Positions 11,370 to 17,086 of a stretch of 64,000 nt of DNA are shown piece after piece. Each line of letters starts with the position of its first letter. The first letter of the stretch is position 1. Source of the DNA: Bacteroidota bacterium (GTDB lineage Bacteria > Bacteroidota > Bacteroidia > Chitinophagales > Chitinophagaceae); the NCBI GenBank assembly GCA_030706605.1, contig JAUZOE010000006.1:62001-126000 (forward strand), given 5' to 3'. Made by a program: the position numbers and the translations under genes. The notes beneath the pieces are model-generated. The model was given only the letters and a program-made list of their open reading frames with translations, searched no databases and was not told where the DNA came from.

Positions 11370-12626
11370 ATGCATCCCAAAGATTTATCGATCAACAAAT
11401 TTGACTATTCCCTGCCCGAAGAAAAAATTGCCATATACCCTTTGGAAAAAAGGGATGAGTCTAAACTGCTGATCTTTAAAAATGAAAAAATTACAGAAGA
11501 TATTTATAAAAACATTGCAGCCCATTTACCCAAAAAATCTTTCCTGGTTTTTAATGATACCAGGGTAATTAAAGCAAGGATTTTATTTCAAAAAATAACG
11601 GGATCCGTAATTGAAATATTCTGCCTGGAACCGCATGAAAAAATAAATGATTATGCTGTTATTCTTCAGAAAAAAAATTCTGTGAGGTGGAAATGCATGA
11701 TTGGGGGAGCCGGGAAGTGGAAACAGAAATATCTTGAAAAAAAATTTACTATTAATAATGATGAAGTTACCTTAAAAGCCGAACTAGTAGAAAAACTAAG
11801 TGATGCTTATGTTGCTGAATTAAGCTGGAACCCAGGCGAATACTCATTTGCCGAAATAATAGAACATGCAGGAAAGATGCCATTGCCTCCATATATCAAA
11901 AGAGAAGCGGGTGAAAGCGATGCTGAAAGATACCAGACTATTTATTCCAAATATGAAGGATCAGTTGCAGCACCCACTGCAGGATTACATTTTACAGAAA
12001 AAATATTTTCTTCCCTAAAAGAAAAAAATATTGATACAGGTTTTGTTACTCTTCATGTAGGCGCAGGAACTTTTAAGCCAGTAAAAAGTGAAAGAATGGA
12101 AGGCCACGAGATGCATGCAGAATGGATTGATGTTTCAACAGATTTTATTGAACAACTTATTCAAAATATTTCAAATGGGATTTTTTGTGTGGGAACTACT
12201 TCTGTAAGAACTATTGAAAGCCTTTACTGGATGGGTGTTAAGACAATGCTTAACTCCAATAAAACAATTGAAGAATTGGAAATAAAACAATGGGAAGTAT
12301 ATGAAGAGGCTTACGCGAATAATGCTTTTAGTGCTGAAGAGGCTTTACAAGCATTATTAAATTTCCTTTCGCAGAAAAAAACAAAAAGGCTTTTTATTCA
12401 AACACAAATTATCATTGCTCCCGGCTATCAATTCAAAATTGCAAAAGGAATGATAACCAATTTCCATCAACCTAAATCTACTTTATTGCTATTGATAGCG
12501 GCTATGGCCGGCAAAAGGTGGAAAGAAATTTATGATTATGCTCTTAACCATGAATTCAGATTTTTGAGTTATGGAGATGGCTGCTTAATTATGAATGATC
12601 AGAATTTTGGTAGTGTCTCAGTTTGA
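11370..12626 (+). CDS. queA: S-adenosylmethionine:tRNA ribosyltransferase-isomerase, C-terminus altered by IS insertion
   Basis: QueA transfers and isomerises the ribosyl group of AdoMet onto preQ1 in tRNA, giving epoxyqueuosine. Family signatures are FDYSLPEEKIAIYPLEKRD at the N-terminus, EGSVAAPTAGLHFT in the middle, LHVGAGTFKPV and ITNFHQPKSTL. The length is 418 residues. The ATG follows the previous stop by 3 bp. The last five residues, GSVSV, and the stop codon are encoded by the left inverted repeat of the IS element (12609-12626). The sequence just past the right end of the element reads AGAATTTTGCTTAA, so before insertion the protein ended in NDQNFA at 414 residues. The catalytic part is untouched, so function is probably kept. 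Confidence 0.95.
   Translation: MHPKDLSINKFDYSLPEEKIAIYPLEKRDESKLLIFKNEKITEDIYKNIAAHLPKKSFLVFNDTRVIKARILFQKITGSVIEIFCLEPHEKINDYAVILQKKNSVRWKCMIGGAGKWKQKYLEKKFTINNDEVTLKAELVEKLSDAYVAELSWNPGEYSFAEIIEHAGKMPLPPYIKREAGESDAERYQTIYSKYEGSVAAPTAGLHFTEKIFSSLKEKNIDTGFVTLHVGAGTFKPVKSERMEGHEMHAEWIDVSTDFIEQLIQNISNGIFCVGTTSVRTIESLYWMGVKTMLNSNKTIEELEIKQWEVYEEAYANNAFSAEEALQALLNFLSQKKTKRLFIQTQIIIAPGYQFKIAKGMITNFHQPKSTLLLLIAAMAGKRWKEIYDYALNHEFRFLSYGDGCLIMNDQNFGSVSV
12601..12608. repeat. Left 8-bp target-site duplication (AGAATTTT)
   Basis: AGAATTTT directly abuts the left inverted repeat and is repeated at 16074-16081 just outside the right inverted repeat. An 8-bp duplication fits IS1-type transposition (8-9 bp). 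Confidence 0.9.
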
Positions 12627-12627
12627 A
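12609..12627 (+). repeat. Left terminal inverted repeat
   Basis: GGTAGTGTCTCAGTTTGAA, a perfect inverted match to 16055-16073. The match stops at base 20 (A on the left, T on the right). It supplies the last five codons and the stop of queA. Confidence 0.92.
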
Positions 12628-12768
12628 AAAACTTCTTTTTTTATTCTCATTCAGAAATTTATTCCATTTTATCTACTTCAATATAATACATACCAAAACA
12701 CGAGAATTGCATTCATTTAAAAATATGTAAAATACTAAACATAAATAAGCGTTTAAAAAAAAGATATT

Positions 12769-13179
12769 ATGATCGGAGTTCTAACAAAATATAACATTAA
12801 TGGTGTAGATTATGGTTCTTATATTTTAGGTAATGATATTTCAACTGTAAAAGAAATTGCAAGAAGCAGGGGATTAAATGAGGAGATAGAAAGTCAAATA
12901 ATGGAAGTTCATCCTATTCCTGATTATATGCAATTATCCGATAGTGATTTTATAAACAGATTACCAGAGATATTACATACTGTAACATTTCTTTCATTTA
13001 TAGCTGTAAAAGCTAATACAATAAGTGCTGAAGAACTATTGAATGATGAAGGGTTGATACATGAATTGGCACATTTATTGGCAAATATTGATGGATGTCA
13101 TAAAAAATCCCTTATTTGCATAAGGGATTTACTCAAACACCTGCAAGAAAAGGCTATCGGGTGTTACGAACCTGTATAG
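12769..13179 (+). CDS. Hypothetical protein, IS cargo
   Basis: 136-residue acidic, probably cytoplasmic protein; no family recognised. There is no signal peptide or membrane segment. A stretch near residues 75-110 is predicted helical by eye (SAEELLNDEGLIHELAHLLANI). The final 25 or so codons run through the terminator hairpin and the 3' end of the DUF1508 gene on the opposite strand, so its C-terminus overlaps a convergent gene by 16 bp. The natural end may have been lost when the DUF1508 module joined the element, and the present tail could be accidental. It starts 141 bp inside the left end of the element. Confidence 0.55.
   Translation: MIGVLTKYNINGVDYGSYILGNDISTVKEIARSRGLNEEIESQIMEVHPIPDYMQLSDSDFINRLPEILHTVTFLSFIAVKANTISAEELLNDEGLIHELAHLLANIDGCHKKSLICIRDLLKHLQEKAIGCYEPV
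13105..13130 (-). terminator. Intrinsic terminator of the DUF1508 gene
   Basis: A perfect 11-bp stem (AAATCCCTTAT and its complement) with a 4-nt loop is followed on the minus strand by a T6 run. It lies 33 bp beyond the DUF1508 stop codon and inside the 3' coding part of the opposing 136-residue gene. Confidence 0.75.
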
Positions 13180-13319
13180 CCATTTCTTCTTGCATTTGTC
13201 ACGCAATCTACTCGATTACGATAGCCTTCAGTAGATGCACCAACAATTCTTCCATTGGGAGCTGTGCGCCGCCACCTCCATTGATTTTGTGCATCCTGAT
13301 AAAAATACCAAGTATCCAT
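13164..13319 (-). CDS. DUF1508 (YegP-like) small protein, IS cargo
   Basis: 51-residue protein, MDTWYFYQDAQNQWRWR followed by APNGRIVGASTEGYRNR. This is one DUF1508 repeat: an aromatic strand WYFYxD, WRWR, NGRIVxxSxEGY, then a helix ending in C. Single-repeat forms of this family are common in bacteria and have no assigned biochemical role. The ATG at 13319 and TAA at 13164 delimit a complete gene with its own terminator just downstream. It lies downstream of the transposase on the same strand (69-bp gap), so it could be read from the transposase promoter. Found by reading the minus strand directly. Confidence 0.75.
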   Translation of the reverse strand: MDTWYFYQDAQNQWRWRRTAPNGRIVGASTEGYRNRVDCVTNARRNGYTGS

Positions 13320-13388
13320 GATATTAGTATTTAAGGTGATAAAATATAAACCAACATTTTGAGTGCGTGGTTTTTCACACTTTAATTT

Positions 13389-14216
13389 TTAATCTGCCAA
13401 TTTCACAATATCTTCAATAGTCATAATCCTTTTAATTAATCCTGCTTCCATTGCAGGTGGGACACGTAATGTTTTGTGAATCTTTACGAAGTTGTAATAA
13501 ACGAAGTGTAAAGCAATTGCATAACAATGATTTTCAATTTTCTTACTGAAACCATTTGTAAGCCTTGTAAATCTTCTCATATGCATACGCATAGTTAAGT
13601 TCTGCCTTTCTACATAAGATGTTGAAATATGTTTTGGGTCAGGATTGCCGGAAATGGCATGTTTCTTTGCTCCTGTACATTCAGCAGGGCTATATTTCTT
13701 TTCATTACCTGCACCTTCGCTACCGCCATATAATTTAATCAATTGTGCAAAGTCAATCTGGCTACCAAAGTTTTCAGTAACCGCTTCTAAATAGGCTTTT
13801 AATCCGTCTGTCGTTAATTGAACCCTATTCTTTAATCTTGTTGCAACATCATTCATAAAAATATTTGCTGAATCAGCATCCCTATTGCCAACAAACCATG
13901 AAACAACCAGTTTTGTATCTGCATCTATGCCTACCCATGTCCATGCATCGCCAGCACCACCTTCTTTTTGTTCTTGTGTAGCGTTCTTATCCTTAGCATA
14001 AACAAAACTCCAAATTTCGTCACACTGAATACGTTTGGTTGAAACATTTACCACTTTCTCATTGTGGAATTTTTGGCAAGCCCTGCCTACGTCAACCAGA
14101 AGTTTTGTTACTGTATTGATTGATACATCAGCTATTCTTGATGCAGCACGCAAAGATGAACCTTCAACCAGAAGATTAATGATTTGCACTTTTTTAGATA
14201 TAGGTAACTTATTCAT
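13389..14216 (-). CDS. IS1-family transposase
   Basis: 275-residue DDE transposase. A helix-turn-helix at about 18-40 (VEGSSLRAASRIADVSINTV) is followed by the IS1 catalytic core: Asp66 in CDEIWSFV, Asp137 in TTDGLK, and Glu203 in SYVERQNLTMR, with the downstream Arg-rich RMHMRRFTRLTNGFSKK typical of the family. The ATG at 14216 is chosen over longer in-frame options because a TTG-N20-TATCTTTG promoter ends only 4 nt before it, leaving no room for further upstream coding. Unlike classical IS1, it is a single frame and needs no -1 frameshift. The catalytic residues are intact. Confidence 0.92.
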   Translation of the reverse strand: MNKLPISKKVQIINLLVEGSSLRAASRIADVSINTVTKLLVDVGRACQKFHNEKVVNVSTKRIQCDEIWSFVYAKDKNATQEQKEGGAGDAWTWVGIDADTKLVVSWFVGNRDADSANIFMNDVATRLKNRVQLTTDGLKAYLEAVTENFGSQIDFAQLIKLYGGSEGAGNEKKYSPAECTGAKKHAISGNPDPKHISTSYVERQNLTMRMHMRRFTRLTNGFSKKIENHCYAIALHFVYYNFVKIHKTLRVPPAMEAGLIKRIMTIEDIVKLAD

Positions 14217-14220
14217 AAAA

Positions 14221-14251
14221 CAAAGATAATACATTATGCTTAAACGGTCAA
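14221..14251 (-). promoter_or_regulatory. Transposase promoter
   Basis: On the minus strand TTG (14251-14249), a 20-nt spacer and TATCTTTG (14228-14221) form a textbook Bacteroidota -33/-7 promoter, 4 nt from the ATG, so the mRNA is probably leaderless. The -33 element lies inside a palindrome. Confidence 0.7.
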
Positions 14252-14259
14252 GCATAATG
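14232..14259. promoter_or_regulatory. Palindrome overlapping the transposase promoter
   Basis: CATTATGCTT, 8-nt spacer AAACGGTC, AAGCATAATG: a perfect 10-bp inverted repeat over the -33 element. The core TGCTT-N8-AAGCA recurs at 16019-16036 in front of the KGG-type gene. Candidate operator. Confidence 0.55.
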
Positions 14260-14277
14260 TTCATTTTATTTATCCAC

Positions 14278-14296
14278 ATTTAAAAGAGACACTATA
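14278..14296. repeat. Degenerate internal copy of the IS end
   Basis: The stretch shares the block GAGACACTA (14286-14294) and 12 of 19 positions with the right inverted repeat. Its distance from the upstream palindrome (32 bp) is close to that at the true right end (27 bp). It looks like an older right end of a smaller IS. Confidence 0.4.
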
Positions 14297-14372
14297 AACA
14301 AATATATGAAATAAATAAAAGAGATTTAAAATAAATTGAAAATAAAGTACTAAATTAGCAAAAATAAAAAAT

Positions 14373-14759
14373 ATGAAACTAAAATTTTTAAACCCTGATA
14401 AAGTTGAAAAAAATATTAAAGGGACAATTCACAAAAGTGGAAAACTGGGATTTACAATTCAGGCAGCAAATAAATTGCAATTGAATAAAGGGAAAAGTGT
14501 TGGAATAGCTATTAATGAAGATGACGAAAGTGATAAAAATTTATACATAGAAATTTATTCAGAAAAGAAAGAGCATTCATTGCCTATATTAAAAGCAGGT
14601 GATTACTTTTATGTGAATACAAAAGATTTATTTGATTCACTAAAATTTGATTATATAAACAATTACATAACTTTTGATATTTCTGAATTAGAAATTAGTG
14701 GTAATGTATATTTCAAATTTAAGTTTAAAGAAAGAAAAAGAAAAGAATCAATACAATAA
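14373..14759 (+). CDS. Hypothetical protein upstream of RhuM, IS cargo
   Basis: 128-residue Lys/Glu-rich protein, not assigned to a family. By eye it is mostly alternating strands with a C-terminal basic tail (KFKFKERKRKE). There is no signal peptide or transmembrane segment. The N-terminal GTIHKSGKLGFTIQAANKL followed by KSVGIAINEDD resembles a small beta-barrel or nucleic-acid-binding fold only loosely. It is divergent from the transposase and precedes the RhuM gene by 16 bp, so the two form an operon. A partner or antitoxin-like role is possible from layout alone; nothing in the sequence proves it. Confidence 0.65.
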   Translation: MKLKFLNPDKVEKNIKGTIHKSGKLGFTIQAANKLQLNKGKSVGIAINEDDESDKNLYIEIYSEKKEHSLPILKAGDYFYVNTKDLFDSLKFDYINNYITFDISELEISGNVYFKFKFKERKRKESIQ

Positions 14760-14775
14760 CAATAAATGATATTAT

Positions 14776-15750
14776 ATGGAAAGTGAAATAGTTATTTACA
14801 AGACAAAAAACGGTGATACTAAAATAGATGTAAGACTTGAAAATAAAAATGTATGGCTTAGTCAAAGCCAAATGGCTATACTATATCAAACATCTGTTTC
14901 CAATATATCAAAACATCTAACTAAAATATTCAAAGAAAAAGAATTGGAGGAAAATACAGTTATTGACTTTTTTTCAACAACTGCATCAGACGGCAAATTT
15001 TATTCAACACAATATTATAATCTGGATGCCATTATTTCTATTGGATACCGAGTAAAATCAACTATTGCAACTCAATTTAGAATATGGGCAACTAAACACC
15101 TTGCCGAATATTTGAAAAAGGGATTTATTATAAATGATGAAAAATTGAAGCATGGAGAAGAAGCTGACCATTTTTCTGAGTTAGTTGAAAGAATACGTGA
15201 TATACGATCTTCTGAAAGGGTTTTTTATCAAAAAGTAAAAGATATTTATTGCACAAGTGTTGACTATGACCCAAAATCTGAAACTACACAGAAGTTTTTT
15301 GCTGTTGTGCAAAATAAACTTCATTGGGCAATTCATAAGCACACTGCTCCTGAATTAATCTGTGAAAGAGCAAAGGCTGAAAATGCGAATATGGGCTTAA
15401 CAAACTGGAAACGAGACAAAATAAGAATAGATGACATTGTCATTGCGAAAAATTATTTAGCACCAAATGAACTTGCTCAATTAAATCTTTTGGTAGAACA
15501 ATATCTCGCTTTTGCTGAACTCCAGGCATTTATGAGAAAGCCAATGCATATGAAAGATTGGGAAAAAAAGTTAAATGATTTTCTAACAATTAATGAACGA
15601 GAAATTTTAGAAGATGCAGGAAAAATTAGTAGAAAATTAGCGGAGGAGTTAGCAAGAAAAGAATATGATAAATATATATATCACCTTAAAGAGATAGATA
15701 TTATTGAGAGCTATAAAGAATTAGAAAATGAACTAAAAAGTCTAAAATAA
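14776..15750 (+). CDS. RhuM family protein, IS cargo
   Basis: 324-residue member of the RhuM family, named after a Salmonella pathogenicity-island gene of unknown biochemical function. The N-terminus (about 5-100) has the family block DVRLENKNVWLSQSQMA, which looks like a winged helix-turn-helix, with FFSTTASDGKFYSTQYYNLDAIISIGYRV. The C-terminal half carries the conserved FYQKVKDIYCTSVDYD, HWAIHKHTAPE and NYLAPNELAQLNLLVEQYL. Length is normal and no part is missing. It is the second gene of a two-gene operon inside the IS element. RhuM homologues are frequent in mobile DNA and next to Fic-type toxins; a stabilisation or defence role here is inference. Confidence 0.85.
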   Translation: MESEIVIYKTKNGDTKIDVRLENKNVWLSQSQMAILYQTSVSNISKHLTKIFKEKELEENTVIDFFSTTASDGKFYSTQYYNLDAIISIGYRVKSTIATQFRIWATKHLAEYLKKGFIINDEKLKHGEEADHFSELVERIRDIRSSERVFYQKVKDIYCTSVDYDPKSETTQKFFAVVQNKLHWAIHKHTAPELICERAKAENANMGLTNWKRDKIRIDDIVIAKNYLAPNELAQLNLLVEQYLAFAELQAFMRKPMHMKDWEKKLNDFLTINEREILEDAGKISRKLAEELARKEYDKYIYHLKEIDIIESYKELENELKSLK

Positions 15751-15759
15751 AATAGAACT

Positions 15760-15999
15760 TCACCCCTTCTTATGCCACCTTGTAGCAGCAGCCTTTTTAG
15801 CTATTTCAGACCGTCTTTTTGCTGTTAAGGAATCAGCCCTTGCTTTACCACCTTTTAAGCCACCTTTGCGACCCAATGCAGATGCAGCAGCTTTAATAGC
15901 ATCTATTTCTTCAGGAGTTTCAGTAACTTCGCCAGTAGCAATATCAACTATGCTTTTAGCTCTTTGGTTTGTATCGGTGGGACGTTTTATTTTTGCCAT
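15760..15999 (-). CDS. Small basic KGG-type protein, IS cargo
   Basis: 79-residue basic protein. After an N-terminal segment (KRPTDTNQRAKSIVDIATGE) it has GRKGGLKGGKARADSL at 43-58 and KRRSEIAKKAAATRW at 61-75, a glycine/lysine pattern like KGG-repeat stress proteins and other small nucleic-acid-associated proteins. The ATG at 15999 is chosen: a longer frame would start at TTG (16005) inside the promoter. The gene converges on rhuM with only 9 bp between. Its promoter and palindrome match those of the transposase, so it may regulate itself and the transposase; this is inference. Confidence 0.7.
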   Translation of the reverse strand: MAKIKRPTDTNQRAKSIVDIATGEVTETPEEIDAIKAAASALGRKGGLKGGKARADSLTAKRRSEIAKKAAATRWHKKG

Positions 16000-16002
16000 A
16001 AG

Positions 16003-16033
16003 CAAATTTACAAACTATTGCTTACACGGTCAA
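16003..16033 (-). promoter_or_regulatory. Promoter of the KGG-type gene
   Basis: TTG (16033-16031), a 20-nt spacer and TAAATTTG (16010-16003) on the minus strand, 3 nt before the ATG. The spacer begins ACCGTGTAAGCA against ACCGTTTAAGCA in the transposase promoter. Confidence 0.65.
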
Positions 16034-16036
16034 GCA
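16019..16036. promoter_or_regulatory. Palindrome overlapping the KGG-type gene promoter
   Basis: TGCTT, 8-nt spacer ACACGGTC, AAGCA: a shorter copy of the palindrome at 14232-14259, at the same place relative to the -33 and -7 elements. Confidence 0.5.
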
Positions 16037-16054
16037 TCTGAAAAATAAAATAAA

Positions 16055-16073
16055 TTCAAACTGAGACACTACC
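16055..16073 (-). repeat. Right terminal inverted repeat
   Basis: TTCAAACTGAGACACTACC, the exact reverse complement of 12609-12627. Read on the minus strand it supplies the codons GSVSV and a stop to the adjoining membrane-protein gene. Confidence 0.92.
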
Positions 16074-16330
16074 AGAATTTTGCTTAATAGCCCTGAATTT
16101 ATAGAAGAAATAAACCAATCCCCCACCGACAAAAGCACCCATAACAATATTTTGCACCTTACTAAAATCGGACTTTAGAAGGAAAAAAACGCAGTAATAC
16201 ATACTAAAAACCAGCAGAATTGTAAAATTAATAAAGCTTTTGTATTTCTATATTTCATTCTGAACCTGTTACCCGATATTACAACAGGAATGGTTGCCAA
16301 TAGACAAATGATTAAAATAATTACATCCAT
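16056..16330 (-). pseudogene. Small three-helix membrane protein, frameshifted at a homopolymer and with an IS-derived tail
   Basis: The ATG at 16330 opens MDVIILIICLLATIPVVIS, then NRFRMKYRNTKALLILQFCW, a second hydrophobic helix, but this frame stops soon after the 7-A run at 16183-16189 (T7 on the coding strand). One extra base there restores a long frame: LLKSDFSKVQNIVMGAFVGG, then GLVYFFYKFRAIKQNS and the IS-derived GSVSV stop. The length, 275 bp, is one short of 92 codons, consistent with one missing base. Before the IS inserted, the gene would have ended KQNSDHS inside the queA 3' end. It could be a real frameshift, a sequencing error in a homopolymer, or a slippage site. The family is not recognised. 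Confidence 0.6.
16074..16081. repeat. Right 8-bp target-site duplication (AGAATTTT)
   Basis: Direct repeat of 12601-12608. The following GCTTAA is the original end of queA. Confidence 0.9.
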
Positions 16331-16395
16331 AAAATAATTTTCAAATAGCTTCTAATGCATGTCTAACTTACTAAAACTTCTAAATACGCTAAACC

Positions 16396-16869
16396 TTAAT
16401 TTACCATCTTATTAGCACAACTGCTGCTGGCAAAGGCTTCGGGCTTGGCCTTGAAGGCAAAACCCATTCCAAGAATATAGCCCATTGCTTCGCGCAAGGC
16501 TTCATTACTTTTAAAATGAGGATTGGTGTTGATGTCAGCATGCACTTCCATATCTACATCATATAAGGTAAACAGATCACAAAGTTCGTAAGCAATCTCA
16601 ATGCTTTTGGCCACCTCTACTAACATACGTTCTTTGATAGTGTATTTATAAGTAGTTTTTTCATTGTGAATGAACATAAATCCACCACGGCCTTCGCGAA
16701 GAAAAACAATGACGGTAGCAAATTCAGTTTCCTGGCTTTTTACCTGGCTATCGGTGCCAATACATACTTTCAATTTGTAACCTGCGGCAGTTTCCTTTTG
16801 TATTGCACGTTCTACTTCATCAATAATTGGCAATTCGATTTTATCGCCATTAAATTTTCTCCATAACAT
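16396..16869 (-). CDS. YkuK-family RNase H-like protein (DUF458)
   Basis: 157-residue protein of the YkuK/DUF458 family, an RNase H-like fold. Visible family features are the IGTDSQV start of the fold, ATVIVFLREGRGG, the TIKERMLVEVAKSIE helix, VHADINTNP, and the highly conserved tail GMGFAFKAKPEAFASSSCANK. No nuclease substrate is established for the family. It is monocistronic, 65 bp beyond the start of the small membrane-protein gene on the same strand. Length and motifs are complete. Confidence 0.9.
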   Translation of the reverse strand: MLWRKFNGDKIELPIIDEVERAIQKETAAGYKLKVCIGTDSQVKSQETEFATVIVFLREGRGGFMFIHNEKTTYKYTIKERMLVEVAKSIEIAYELCDLFTLYDVDMEVHADINTNPHFKSNEALREAMGYILGMGFAFKAKPEAFASSSCANKMVN

Positions 16870-17033
16870 AAAAATTACTTTTTAAATTTTAAATGAAAAT
16901 TGAAGAGTATGTCAGAGGTTTAGCAAAAAATAAGAACTGGTAAGTTTAAAATCTCAACACAAATTATAACTTATTCAACAAATCAGGTACTATTAATTCT
17001 AAGTTTTATATTGTTTTACTGTAAAGTAGGCAC

Positions 17034-17066
17034 AAAAAAAAGGGCCAGCCCCTAACGCTGACCCTT
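17034..17066 (-). terminator. Intrinsic terminator of the metalloprotease gene
   Basis: On the minus strand AAGGGTCAGC, a 7-nt loop and GCTGGCCCTT (one G-T pair) are followed by a T run, 20 bp after the protease stop codon. Confidence 0.75.
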
Positions 17067-17086
17067 AACTTACACATGAATCTACC

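Larger units (their letters stand above)
12609..16073. mobile_element. IS1-like element with cargo genes (3,465 bp)
   Basis: The unit is bounded by perfect 19-bp inverted repeats (GGTAGTGTCTCAGTTTGAA at 12609-12627 and its complement at 16055-16073) and flanked by an 8-bp direct repeat. It encodes an IS1-type DDE transposase on the minus strand plus five other genes: a 136-residue hypothetical, a DUF1508 protein, a 128-residue hypothetical, a RhuM homologue and a 79-residue basic KGG-type protein. Simple IS1-family elements with a transposase of this size are usually far shorter, so this looks like a transporter-IS with passengers. It inserted into the overlapping 3' ends of queA and a convergent membrane-protein gene. 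Intact repeats and an exact target duplication suggest recent transposition. Confidence 0.9.

Noticed and set aside
13116-13334. 72-residue plus-strand frame opposite DUF1508
   Set aside because: The opposite strand has an identifiable DUF1508 protein; this frame is its antisense.
14373-14759. Naming the 128-residue gene an antitoxin
   Set aside because: Only its position beside RhuM suggests this; no antitoxin DNA-binding motif is visible.
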